A stretch of 64,000 nucleotides of DNA, taken from positions 62,001 to 126,000 of the forward strand of contig CALDHM010000037.1 in assembly GCA_937941455.1 (NCBI GenBank), written 5' to 3'. Below are positions 26,080 to 34,926 of the stretch, piece by piece. The notes beneath the pieces are model-generated. The model ran no database searches. It had not been told where the DNA came from and saw only the letters and a list, made by a program, of their open reading frames with translations. The position numbers and the translations under genes were made by a program. Within the stretch, counting starts at the first letter, position 1, and each line of letters starts with the position of its first letter. The stretch comes from an uncultured Pirellulaceae bacterium (GTDB lineage Bacteria > Planctomycetota > Planctomycetia > Pirellulales > Pirellulaceae).

Positions 26080-28204
26080 TTTGTCGTCGAAAACAAAAGC
26101 GCCGTACAACAATCGAGAACTAAGTTGGCTGCAATTCAACGCGCGCGTCATCGAATTGGCCTACGATACCAATCTCCCGATTCTGGAACGTTTGAAGTTT
26201 TTGGCGATCTCCGCTTCGAATCTCGACGAATTTTTCATGGTGCGTGTCGGCAGCCTGAAACTGACGTCGTCCCAGGCCCCCGATCCATCAGGCTTGACTC
26301 CCAAGCAGCAACTGAAGGCAATTCGCCAAAAAGTGATCGAGATGAACGAGATGCAAGACCGCTGCCTGGTTGAGCATCTTGAACCGGCTCTCGCCCAAGC
26401 TGGTATCGTGCGGAAAACGCCGGAAAATCTGGATGATTCACAACGCGCCTTCGTCAGGCAGCATTTTCGCGAGGAAATTCGCAGCGTGGCGAGCCCCATC
26501 ACGATTTCGGCCGATCGCCCATTGACGGTTATGCAGGGGGCACGACTGTGCGTCTGCGTTCATCTGAAATCCAATCCAGCGAACCCTTTTCAAAAAAATA
26601 TGGATGCTGAGGGGCCCAGCGAGTTCTTTTCGCTGATATCGTTGCCAACTCAGATGCAGCGGTTGGTCTCGCTTCCTTGCGGGCGCGGTTACGAGTTCAT
26701 CTTGCTCGAGGATATCGTCGGCATGGAGCTTCGGGAACTGTTCCCCGAGGACGAAGTCTTGGAATGGACGACGATGCGCATCACCCGGAACGCGGACTTC
26801 GCCTTGGATGATGACGCAGAAGATTTCTTCTCGGAGATGGAGCAGTTTTTGGAGTCGCGGGCCAAGAGCAAGTGCATCCGTATGCGAGTGGCCCCCAAGA
26901 CCAGTTCCGAAATGATCGAATTTCTCCGAGGGATTTTCGAGCTCGAACCTGACGATATTTATCTTGCGAACGCGCCGCTCGATCTTTCGGCATGGATGTC
27001 GTTGGCTACGGATTTGCGGTTTCCAGAGCTCCGCGATACCCCTTGGCCACCGAGACCGTCTCCTGACTTTAAGGAGGGGGAGAGTATGTTCGAGGCGATC
27101 GCCGACCGCGATCGCGTGCTGGTCCACCCGTATCAATCGTTCGATCCCGTTATCGAATTCCTGCGCCAGGCGGTTGCCGATCCGAACGTGATTGCCATCA
27201 AACAGACTTTGTACCGCACCAGCCGCTCGAGCAAAATCGTCAATTTGCTGGCCGATGCTTCGCGGAGTGGCAAATACGTGACGGCGGTGATCGAACTGAA
27301 GGCCCGATTCGATGAGGCGCGCAATATGGACTGGGCCGAACTCCTCGAGCGAGCGGGCGTCGACGTCGTCTATGGCGTGGCGGGCTACAAGGTGCACGCC
27401 AAATTCTGTATCGTTGTCCGCCGCGAAAAAGGGGGCATTGTCCGGTACGTGCACCTCGGAACGGGAAATTACAACGAAAACACAGCCTCGTTGTACAGCG
27501 ATATCAGCTTGTTCACGGCGGATCCGCAAATTGGTATCGACGCGATTCATTTGATGAATGCCATCACAGGATTGTCGGTGCCGCAAAATCTAGAGAAACT
27601 CGCTGCGGCTCCGATCAACCTGCGGGAAACGTTGATGCAGTTGATCGAGGTCGAGAAGCTCAATACCGAACATACGCCAGCCGAGATTCTGCTGAAATTG
27701 AATTCGCTGGTCGATCCGAAGATGATCGATGCGCTGTATGCCGCGTCGCAACGCGGCGTCAAAATCAAGATCAATGTTCGCGGGATTTGCTGCCTAAAAC
27801 CGGGCGTGCCGGGCTTAAGCGAAAACATTCAGGTGGTCAGCATTCTCGATCGCTTTCTCGAGCATTCGCGAATTCTCTGTTTCCGCCAAGGGGGCGACTA
27901 CAAGGTCTTTATTTCAAGTGCTGATTGGATGGGGCGAAATCTGGATCGGCGAATTGAGGTGTTGGTGCCGATCGATGATACGGTGTGCCGACAATTGGTC
28001 CTCGAAGTCATGGAGGCTTACTTCGCCGACAACACGAACGCGTGGGAGATTTTGCCCGATGGGTCGCATCGCCGGCTTACGCCTGGTGACGAACCGCCGT
28101 TTCGCGCTCAAGAGCGATTGTACGAACGGTTTCGCGAGGAATACGGGTCGTCGATCAATCCGAGCACGACCGTCTTCAAATCGATTCATCCGGGAACACG
28201 GTAA
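26072..28204 (+). CDS. ppk1: Polyphosphate kinase 1
   Basis: About 710 residues from ATG 26072; a longer in-frame TTG at 26039 would extend it into ppx. Characteristic segments are NRELSWLQFNARV, ASNLDEFFMVRVGSLK, IKQTLYRTSRSSKIVN and YKVHAKFCIV with the phospho-acceptor His442. It then shows HLGTGNYNENTASLYSDIS, GICCLKPGVPG and DWMGRNLDRRIEVLVP. PPK1 is usually membrane-associated and builds polyphosphate from ATP, while the overlapping ppx degrades it. Confidence 0.97.
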   Translation: MNDLSSKTKAPYNNRELSWLQFNARVIELAYDTNLPILERLKFLAISASNLDEFFMVRVGSLKLTSSQAPDPSGLTPKQQLKAIRQKVIEMNEMQDRCLVEHLEPALAQAGIVRKTPENLDDSQRAFVRQHFREEIRSVASPITISADRPLTVMQGARLCVCVHLKSNPANPFQKNMDAEGPSEFFSLISLPTQMQRLVSLPCGRGYEFILLEDIVGMELRELFPEDEVLEWTTMRITRNADFALDDDAEDFFSEMEQFLESRAKSKCIRMRVAPKTSSEMIEFLRGIFELEPDDIYLANAPLDLSAWMSLATDLRFPELRDTPWPPRPSPDFKEGESMFEAIADRDRVLVHPYQSFDPVIEFLRQAVADPNVIAIKQTLYRTSRSSKIVNLLADASRSGKYVTAVIELKARFDEARNMDWAELLERAGVDVVYGVAGYKVHAKFCIVVRREKGGIVRYVHLGTGNYNENTASLYSDISLFTADPQIGIDAIHLMNAITGLSVPQNLEKLAAAPINLRETLMQLIEVEKLNTEHTPAEILLKLNSLVDPKMIDALYAASQRGVKIKINVRGICCLKPGVPGLSENIQVVSILDRFLEHSRILCFRQGGDYKVFISSADWMGRNLDRRIEVLVPIDDTVCRQLVLEVMEAYFADNTNAWEILPDGSHRRLTPGDEPPFRAQERLYERFREEYGSSINPSTTVFKSIHPGTR

Positions 28205-28212
28205 CGAGACCC

Positions 28213-29742
28213 ATGGTGCAGGCCCCTGCCATCCCGCGACATCGCCTATGGTCTCCGCCGGAGAATCTGGGGAACCTTGGTTGGAACTTGGAGCGGACCT
28301 ACTCAGCTCTGCCTGAAGAATTTTATCAGTGGGCTCTGCCCGAGTTTTCGGCTGAGCCGCGATTGATTCAATTCAATCGTTCGTTGGCCGAGTCGCTGGG
28401 GTTGAAGCTCGAGAGAGCGCCCGCCGAGATTTTGGCACACTTGTTCTCGGGGAATCAAGTTTTTGCCGACCATCATCCGCTGGCGCAAGCGTATGCCGGC
28501 CATCAATTCGGCGGTTTCACGATGCTGGGGGATGGCCGAGCGGTTTTGCTGGCCGAGCATCGAGATCGGCAGGGCAGATTGTGGGATGTGCAACTCAAAG
28601 GCTCTGGTCGCACGCAATTTTCCAGGCATGGTGACGGGCGAGCAGCGCTCGGGCCGATGCTTCGCGAGTATTTGATCAGCGAGGCCATGGCGGCCTTGGG
28701 GATTCCCACCACACGTTGCCTGGCGGTCGTGGCAACTGGGCAAACTGTCATGCGTGAACGAGCCCTGCCGGGGGCTGTTCTGACCCGTGTCGCCAGCAGC
28801 CATTTACGGGTGGGGACCTTCGAATTCGCGGCGAGGCTGCCGCAACTCGATCGACTTACGGCACTAGCCGACTACGCGGTCGCCAGGCATTATCCGGAGT
28901 TGCTCGGTGGGGCCGACAAGTATTTCGAGTTCTTGCGGGCGGTGATCCGTTGCCAAGCTCGCTTGGTGGCCTTGTGGATGTCGGTCGGCTTCATCCATGG
29001 CGTGCTCAACACCGACAACGTGTCGATTGCCGCAGAGACGATCGACTATGGGCCCTGCGCCTTCATGAATGCCTTCGATCCGGCGAAGGTATTTAGCTCG
29101 ATCGATACAATGGGACGTTATGCCTACGGGAACCAACCTCAGATCACTGCCTGGAACATGGCGCGCTTCGCGGAAACGCTGCTCCCCTTAATCTCGACCG
29201 ATCGGCAGGAAGCTATCGAACGAGCGACAGGGGCTGTGCACGAGTTCCTGCCACGCTACGTCGAAGCTCGGCTCGAAATCTTTCGACTAAAGTTAGGACT
29301 TCGGGCCGATGTTGCGGATGGCGTGGCGGCGGACGATCAGCAATTGATCGATGATCTGTTGTCATGGATGCAGGAGGCTAAGGCCGATTTTATGACGACC
29401 TTCCGAGTCATCGCGGGGGATGTGGGGATTGGTGAATGTCTATACTGGGAGAATATTCAATTCAATCAATGGTACGAACGGTGGAAACGGCGTATCGAGC
29501 AGCAAGGAATGTCGACAGTTGAGGGAGCGGCTGCGGTTGGCCGTGCCAACCCAGTGGTCATTCCGAGAAATCATCGGGTCGAGGAAGTACTGGCCGCTGC
29601 CGGAGTCGGCGATCTGCAACCTTTCGAAAATTTCCTGCAAACGTTGCGGAATCCCTTTCAGCCTCCGGATGGCGAACCCGCCGATTACGGACCTCCACCC
29701 GCGGAAGCCGATCGTTGCTATCGAACATTCTGTGGGACGTGA
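28213..29742 (+). CDS. selO: Protein adenylyltransferase SelO (YdiU)
   Basis: A 509-residue pseudokinase-fold enzyme that transfers AMP rather than phosphate to protein Ser/Thr/Tyr. Family signatures include YAGHQFGGFTMLGDGRAVLL, LKGSGRTQFSRHGDGRA, then GVLNTDNVSIAAETIDYGPC and NPVVIPRNHRVEEVL. The C-terminus ends CYRTFCGT, with the cysteine that is selenocysteine in many eukaryotic homologues. It starts nine bases after the ppk1 stop and is likely cotranscribed. A link between AMPylation and polyphosphate or stress is only inferred. Confidence 0.95.
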   Translation: MVQAPAIPRHRLWSPPENLGNLGWNLERTYSALPEEFYQWALPEFSAEPRLIQFNRSLAESLGLKLERAPAEILAHLFSGNQVFADHHPLAQAYAGHQFGGFTMLGDGRAVLLAEHRDRQGRLWDVQLKGSGRTQFSRHGDGRAALGPMLREYLISEAMAALGIPTTRCLAVVATGQTVMRERALPGAVLTRVASSHLRVGTFEFAARLPQLDRLTALADYAVARHYPELLGGADKYFEFLRAVIRCQARLVALWMSVGFIHGVLNTDNVSIAAETIDYGPCAFMNAFDPAKVFSSIDTMGRYAYGNQPQITAWNMARFAETLLPLISTDRQEAIERATGAVHEFLPRYVEARLEIFRLKLGLRADVADGVAADDQQLIDDLLSWMQEAKADFMTTFRVIAGDVGIGECLYWENIQFNQWYERWKRRIEQQGMSTVEGAAAVGRANPVVIPRNHRVEEVLAAAGVGDLQPFENFLQTLRNPFQPPDGEPADYGPPPAEADRCYRTFCGT

Positions 29743-29933
29743 AGAACGTTTTTTGAGAGCGGCTCAAGCTCTCGTCGAAGCATCGAATGAAGCCCCGTAG
29801 TTCGAATCCAGGTTTTACTCAGTTGCCAACTCCCCCCCGCGAGGTGAGTATCTGCCCATTTCCGTTAGCACAACCAAGTGCCCTCGGATTTTTGTCAAAA
29901 AATCCCTCAGCCGCAGGGATCTAGCAAGCAGTT

Positions 29934-29967
29934 CCTCACGAAAACCAGACGCTAACGCTTTCCGGCT
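29934..29967 (-). repeat. Dispersed palindromic repeat, copy B
   Basis: The minus strand reads AGCCGGAAAGCGTTAGCGTC followed by TGGTTTTCGTGAGG, matching copies A and C-E. It lies between selO and the following minus-strand gene, so both genes converge on it. Confidence 0.7.
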
Positions 29968-29986
29968 AATCGATTTGGAACAAGAT

Positions 29987-31159
29987 CTAATTTCGCTTGC
30001 TATCTCTGCGAGATTTTCGTCCTCGGCCGGGGTTTCCCTTCGACGACTCGTGGTTTTTGATATTGTTTTCGACGATCAGGGAAATGGCTTGTCGCCAAGT
30101 GGTGATGTTCTTGTCGCTGCCCTGGTCATCCTTGATCTCGACGAAATCATCTTCGTAATCCACGTTGCCATCGTAGGCCGGCGATTGCGGTTTGTCTTTC
30201 GCTTTTGTTGAATCCGCAGATGAAGTCGCCGTCGCTGGACCCGTTGCCGAACGCTGTTGATGCTCGCGGCTTTCCTTGGCAGGGCGAGTTGGCCGATCGT
30301 CGCGGCATGTCCGTTCCGTGGATTTGCCGCCATCCGCAGCGCTCAAAGCCGTGGCCGACGGGGCCGACTCGAGACGCTCGCCACGACTGGATTCTGATGC
30401 TGAAGTTTTTTCACGGCCCTCGCCGCTTGTTTCTTTTCGCTCAGGCCGCGACCGCTTGGGGCGTCCCTCCCGGCGATCAGAACGTCGAGCGGCGGCCGGT
30501 GTAAGGTCCTCAACTTCGAACTCGATAAAATCTTCCGAAATCTCGACACTCACATCGTCCACAATGCGCGGGCTGGGTTCTTCAAAAGTTTCGCCGGAAG
30601 GGATGAACAGCTCGCGCAGGGGTGAGTCGTCGCTCGCGAACGTCGGAGGATTACTCGCAAGGCCGAACGTGATGGGTCGATCGTCGTGAGATGTTGCAGG
30701 CAGATTTTCCGATGCCGCCAGTGGTTGGGTATCGCAGCCGGAATCGGTGAGTCCAAGTTGTGAGGCTAATAAATCCCAGTGGCTGGTTGCCGGCTTCGTT
30801 TCGGCAGGGGGCGGGTTGCGGGGCTTGGGTGGCTTTGCCGGAACATCCCGCTCGGTTCGCCGCTCGTCCCGACCGCGCGAAATCGCTTCCTCATCCCGGA
30901 CATACGGCGGATTTTTATCCAAGTTGGTCACCGGTAGACCCGCCGATTCGCCGTGGTCGCTCGCCGGAGCTGGGGCCGGGGGCGGCATTTCGGGCTGTCC
31001 AGTCGTCGCTTCGGCCTGCGGAACAATGTCGTCGTCATCATCAATCGGCTCAAATTCAACTGCATCGGAGTTGAATAAATCGCGGAACGAATCGCGTGGG
31101 GAGCTTTTCGGGGAAATCGGCTGTTTCCAATCGTCGGGAAATTCAGGATCAAAAGTCAT
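29987..31159 (-). CDS. Acidic, probably disordered protein
   Basis: About 390 residues from ATG 31159. Composition is dominated by Asp, Glu, Pro, Ser and Arg with no globular domain; the N-terminus has DDDDD and several Pro-rich stretches, and the middle has Arg/Glu-rich runs. A short ordered end motif (TTWRQAISLIVENNIKN) precedes a basic tail (RGRKSRRDSKRN); similar TW-x-xAI motifs end other planctomycete disordered proteins as I recall. Possibly a nucleic-acid or membrane scaffolding protein; function unknown. Confidence 0.7.
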   Translation of the reverse strand: MTFDPEFPDDWKQPISPKSSPRDSFRDLFNSDAVEFEPIDDDDDIVPQAEATTGQPEMPPPAPAPASDHGESAGLPVTNLDKNPPYVRDEEAISRGRDERRTERDVPAKPPKPRNPPPAETKPATSHWDLLASQLGLTDSGCDTQPLAASENLPATSHDDRPITFGLASNPPTFASDDSPLRELFIPSGETFEEPSPRIVDDVSVEISEDFIEFEVEDLTPAAARRSDRREGRPKRSRPERKETSGEGREKTSASESSRGERLESAPSATALSAADGGKSTERTCRDDRPTRPAKESREHQQRSATGPATATSSADSTKAKDKPQSPAYDGNVDYEDDFVEIKDDQGSDKNITTWRQAISLIVENNIKNHESSKGNPGRGRKSRRDSKRN

Positions 31160-31391
31160 GGAGTTTGGCAAATAAATTCAGGTTTGTGTCGCTTCGGCGA
31201 CGGAGCAGTGAAAGTGCGTGCAGTTTGAAAGTCAATGGTTTACTATCTTCTTAATTATGACGCCAAGACGGCCCGTTGGGTAGTGCAAAGCATCGCCAAT
31301 TTCATGCCATGAGAGGGGATACCAAGAGTTGGCTGGCCTATCTCTCCGCCTGCTTTTCCGGCTTGCTATCGAAACTCATGGCGAACGCGCG

Positions 31392-31459
31392 AAAGCCTCT
31401 CGTTTTCATCAGAACCACGCGATAGTGCCCTGGGGTTGAGAGGCTTTGCGAAAAAGCCT
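31392..31459 (-). terminator. Possible terminator hairpins at the end of the UbiA gene
   Basis: AGGCTTT at 31441-31447 pairs with AAAGCCT at 31453-31459 across a five-base loop, and AAAGCCTCTC at 31392-31401 can instead pair with GAGAGGCTTT at 31438-31447. Both involve the last bases of the gene read leftward. There is no T-run, so termination is uncertain. Confidence 0.35.
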
Positions 31460-32444
31460 AGGTCGCAGCGATCCATCTCCGCAGCAACATAGCCGGGACG
31501 AGCAATGAGAGCACCGAAACGGCGTAACCCGGGGCGTCAGGGCGGGCCAACAAGCAAACCAAACCGTCAAACGGAATCAACGCCATGAGACTGGCACCAA
31601 CCGCCTTCTGCACGCTTGATGGGGACAACTGGGCCAAGGCCGCGCTGTAACGCGTGCATAAGTTGCCAAAGACGAATCCACCGAGGAGGAGCGTCACGAC
31701 GGCCGTCGCGGATCCACTGCGAGCTTCCGGAAGCATGACTTTGAATCCAGCGCCCATCAGGCTTGTGAACGCGACCAGAGAAACAAGCGATCCGCCGACC
31801 ACGCTGATTCGACTTGGTCGGGCCGCTTCCGTCCGAGACAAAATCGTGACTCCGCAAATAAACAATCCGACCAATCCGGCAACGCCGATCGCGCTCCACA
31901 GATCACTGTTGTCCGCCGATTTACCGCTCGCCGTTTGGCGAGTAGCAAAATCGGCAGCAAACGCTCCCAACAGCACGTTGAGTGCGCGGCAACTCCCCAT
32001 CGCGATGGGACCAACCGGTGTACGTTTCAGCCCCGCGTTGTACGCGACGATCATGGCAGCCAAGATGACGCCGCAAGCCAGCCACAGCCAGGGCACTTTG
32101 CCAAGAACAACCGATGCCCAGACGGATACGGCCAGAACGATGCTTAGCCCGAGTCCCCACAGTGTCCAGCCCAACTCTGCCGCTCGGCGAAGGCTGATTG
32201 ATCCAGCGGGTAGAGGTCGACTAGGACGCAATTCACGGTCTTCAGAAACGTCGAACCAATCGTTGAGCACCATGCCGCTCAAGTACAAAAACGATGATGC
32301 CGCAGAAGCCGCCGCAAGGGCGAAGACCGGCGACCAAGACTTGGCCACCAACAGATATCCGGCCAAAACATTAGAAATCGCCGTCGGCAGGGCGGACAGT
32401 CTCAACAGACGAGCGTAGTTCAGCATCGTGGATGCTCTTGTCAT
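31458..32444 (-). CDS. UbiA-family prenyltransferase
   Basis: A 328-residue membrane protein with about eight hydrophobic segments. The first aspartate-rich motif is NDWFDVSEDRELRPSRPLPA, binding Mg and diphosphate; a second helical loop motif YNAGLKRTPVGPIAMGSC follows. The product attaches a prenyl group to an acceptor; the acceptor (quinone, heme, or a sugar-phosphate) is not defined by sequence, and EboC-type proteins are also similar. The gene starts five bases after the HAD phosphatase stop, so the two are translated together. No other quinone gene is nearby. Confidence 0.9.
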   Translation of the reverse strand: MTRASTMLNYARLLRLSALPTAISNVLAGYLLVAKSWSPVFALAAASAASSFLYLSGMVLNDWFDVSEDRELRPSRPLPAGSISLRRAAELGWTLWGLGLSIVLAVSVWASVVLGKVPWLWLACGVILAAMIVAYNAGLKRTPVGPIAMGSCRALNVLLGAFAADFATRQTASGKSADNSDLWSAIGVAGLVGLFICGVTILSRTEAARPSRISVVGGSLVSLVAFTSLMGAGFKVMLPEARSGSATAVVTLLLGGFVFGNLCTRYSAALAQLSPSSVQKAVGASLMALIPFDGLVCLLARPDAPGYAVSVLSLLVPAMLLRRWIAAT

Positions 32445-32448
32445 CGAC

Positions 32449-33099
32449 TCAGATCACTCGCAGAGAGGTCAACCAAGACTCCGCCGCGCTGACGGATGTG
32501 TAATGATGAGCAACGAACCCGGCCTGCCACGCTCCCTCGACGTTTTCCTGGCGATCGTCGATAAACAAAATTTCGTCGATTGCTGGCCCGACTCGCGCGG
32601 CGGCAATGCGGTAAATCTCCGGATTTGGCTTCATCACACCGACTTCGTAGCTGAGAATCACCGGCGAAAAATCGATCAGTCGCGGCGCAAGTATTTCCCT
32701 GACGACATGGTTCCAATGCCCGCTGCAGGTATTCGAGAGAATGCCGATGGGCATGCCGCGTTGCTTCAACCGGTCCACAAGTTCAACGATCGGTTCATTG
32801 AGCCAAAAAATATCGCTCGCGGCACGCTCGATCCGTTCCGCTGGAACTTGCCGATCGAAATAGCGGTTCAATTCCGAGCAAAATTCCGCAGTCGTTATTT
32901 CGCCGAGTTCATAACGGTTTTGCCAATGTTCCGTGAATAGGACTTGGTGGGCCGCTTCGGGACTCACTGCGAGCACGTCAGCGACCTGCCGGCACATCCG
33001 CTCATGCGAAAAATTCACGAGGACATTGCCAAGGTCGAAGTAGAGGAAACGAGTCAATTTTGGCGCCCCTGTAATTAGGGTGTGATTACACTTTTTCAC
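32449..33099 (-). CDS. HAD-superfamily phosphatase (YihX-like)
   Basis: A 216-residue soluble HAD hydrolase. Motif I is YFDLGNVLVNF with the nucleophile Asp, motif II ILSNTCSGH, motif III GVMKPNPEIY and motif IV FIDDRQENV. The start could be GTG 33099 or TTG 33057; homology begins at about residue 15. A small sugar phosphate or nucleotide phosphate is the likely class of substrate. It is followed directly by UbiA (gap of four bases between stop and start), suggesting a joint role, for example removing a phosphate from a prenylated intermediate (inference). Confidence 0.9.
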   Translation of the reverse strand: MKKCNHTLITGAPKLTRFLYFDLGNVLVNFSHERMCRQVADVLAVSPEAAHQVLFTEHWQNRYELGEITTAEFCSELNRYFDRQVPAERIERAASDIFWLNEPIVELVDRLKQRGMPIGILSNTCSGHWNHVVREILAPRLIDFSPVILSYEVGVMKPNPEIYRIAAARVGPAIDEILFIDDRQENVEGAWQAGFVAHHYTSVSAAESWLTSLRVI

Positions 33100-33474
33100 C
33101 GCTGTGTGCCGGTGGACGGCCCGATTGGCTGCCAGGCCTCAGTCCGGCATTTTCGCCAGTTATGGACTTCAGGAAGAACGTCGAAAACAGCCGCGATCGG
33201 TGTTATGAATTTATCCAGCGAAGACTTTGTGCAAAAGTGTCCACTGCCGAGCAAGCAGTTTTATCGCGGGGTTTCGCAGGAAAAAATCACGAGATCTTGC
33301 TAGTGGTTATAATCCCGGTTCGTAAAACCGTTGTCCTCAACTCATCATCGCGTGTCGCTCCGACCTTGGATTCCGTTGGTCGGTTGGGCGAACGGTTTGG
33401 CAGGACTTCGGGTTGGTTACCGATATCGGGCCAAGTCATTTTGTTCGAGATCGACAAAGACTTCGTCGAAAGGA
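33100..33474. other. Divergent intergenic region upstream of the MoxR-type gene
   Basis: About 375 bases. It contains a TATAAT at 33308-33313 followed by a G/C stretch, but no supported short gene, RNA or repeat. An open frame into it (33331 onward) only extends the downstream protein without homology. Confidence 0.4.
33308..33313 (+). promoter_or_regulatory. Possible -10 box (TATAAT)
   Basis: A perfect TATAAT about 165 bases before the MoxR-type gene; no credible -35 box at 16-18 bases. Candidate only. Confidence 0.25.
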
Positions 33475-34908
33475 ATGAGTAAATCCATGACCGATTTGAT
33501 GACCGAACTCCCCACGAATCTGGCGGACCTCCGGGCCTCCGGTTGGAAGTCGAAAAAAGTCAAGGACGAAATCCGCGACAACTTTTTGAGGGCTCTTGAG
33601 AGCAACGAAGAGCTCTACCCAGGCATCGTCGGCTATGAAAACACGGTAATCCCCGAGATCAACATCGCGATCCTCTCCGGGCATGACATGCTCTTCATGG
33701 GGGAAAAGGGGCAGGCGAAGAGCCGCCTGATGCGCGGCTTGGTCCGCTTTCTGGATCCAGTGGTCCCCTATCTCGACATTCCCGAGTCCCCGTTTCATGA
33801 GGACCCGGAACATCCCCTGAGTTCAGTAGCCAAAAAGTTCGTCGCCAACCGCGACCCGGAAGACATCCCGATTCGTTGGTGGGCTCGCGCAGATCGTTAT
33901 GCCGAGCGGTTGGCACCCGGCACGAAGTTCGCCGACATCATCGGCGAAATCGATCCCGCCAAATTGGCCGCGGGCTCCAGCATGTCCACCGAGGAAGCCC
34001 TTCATTTCGGATTGATCCCGCGTATGCATCGCGGCATTTTCGCGATAAATGAGTTGCCGGAGTTGGACGAACTCGTTCAAGTCGGCTTGTTCAATATTCT
34101 CGAAGAGCGTGACGTGCAGATCCGTGGGCTTCCTGTACGCTTCGACATCGACGTCATGATCTTGTTCTCCGCGAACCCCTCGACCTTCAGCCGGAGCGGC
34201 AAGGTCATCCCGCAACTCAAGGACCGGATCGGATCGCTGATCCAAACCCATTATCCCCGCGATCGCGAATTGGGCATCCAAATCATGGAACAAGAGGCCG
34301 ACATCGACCTCCAGGGCGAATATCCCGTCCGTGTTCCGCTGTTCATGAAGGAAATCTGCGAGCAGATCACGATCGAGGCTCGCCGATCCCGCTACGTCGA
34401 TCAGCAATCGGGGGTCAGTGCTCGCTTCAGCACGGCGAACTACCGCACGATGATCTCCAGTGCCCGCCACCGCAGTGTGATCCTCAATGAACGCCCGGCC
34501 GTGCCACGGATCAGCGATTTGGGGCATCTCTACACGAGCTCACTGGGTAAGCTGGAACTCGATCTGATGGGAAGCCACCAGATGACGGAACGGCAGGTTC
34601 TCGATGCGGTGATCGCGGAGGCCATCAAAAAGGTCTTCGCCGAGTATGTAAGCCAACACGGGCTGGACGAAATCACCAGTGTCTTCGCGAAAGGAATCAA
34701 GGTCGAGGTCGGCGATCTGGTCCCGTCTTCCGCCTACGAGCGGCTGCTGCGGCGCGTGCCTGAGGTGTGGGACAAAGCGTTTGAGGTCAACGCCAGCCAG
34801 GACCCAGCGATCCGGGCCTCGTGTGTGGAATTCGTCTTGGCCGGGATGTACGCGAACGACTTGATTTCTCGTTCTCAAGTCAACGGCCGCACCAATTACG
34901 AGTTTTAG
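33475..34908 (+). CDS. MoxR/Mg-chelatase-I-type AAA+ ATPase
   Basis: About 477 residues from ATG 33475 (33487 also possible). Phosphate loop GEKGQAKSR, then Walker B replaced by [14 protein letters not shown] (Asn in place of the usual first Asp, a feature I recall of this subfamily). [15 protein letters not shown] and [20 protein letters not shown] follow, with sensor-type residues in RDELGIQIM-like helices. It is followed at 19 bases by a VWA protein, the usual partner pair for MoxR-type insertion or activation of metal cofactors or protein assemblies. The target is unknown. Confidence 0.92.
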   Translation: MSKSMTDLMTELPTNLADLRASGWKSKKVKDEIRDNFLRALESNEELYPGIVGYENTVIPEINIAILSGHDMLFMGEKGQAKSRLMRGLVRFLDPVVPYLDIPESPFHEDPEHPLSSVAKKFVANRDPEDIPIRWWARADRYAERLAPGTKFADIIGEIDPAKLAAGSSMSTEEALHFGLIPRMHRGIFAINELPELDELVQVGLFNILEERDVQIRGLPVRFDIDVMILFSANPSTFSRSGKVIPQLKDRIGSLIQTHYPRDRELGIQIMEQEADIDLQGEYPVRVPLFMKEICEQITIEARRSRYVDQQSGVSARFSTANYRTMISSARHRSVILNERPAVPRISDLGHLYTSSLGKLELDLMGSHQMTERQVLDAVIAEAIKKVFAEYVSQHGLDEITSVFAKGIKVEVGDLVPSSAYERLLRRVPEVWDKAFEVNASQDPAIRASCVEFVLAGMYANDLISRSQVNGRTNYEF

Positions 34909-34926
34909 TCCAAGGATGGTCGAGCC

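Noticed and set aside
29803-29820. GTAGTTCGAATCCAGG, resembling a tRNA T-loop
   Set aside because: No acceptor stem, D-arm or anticodon arm can be drawn around it.
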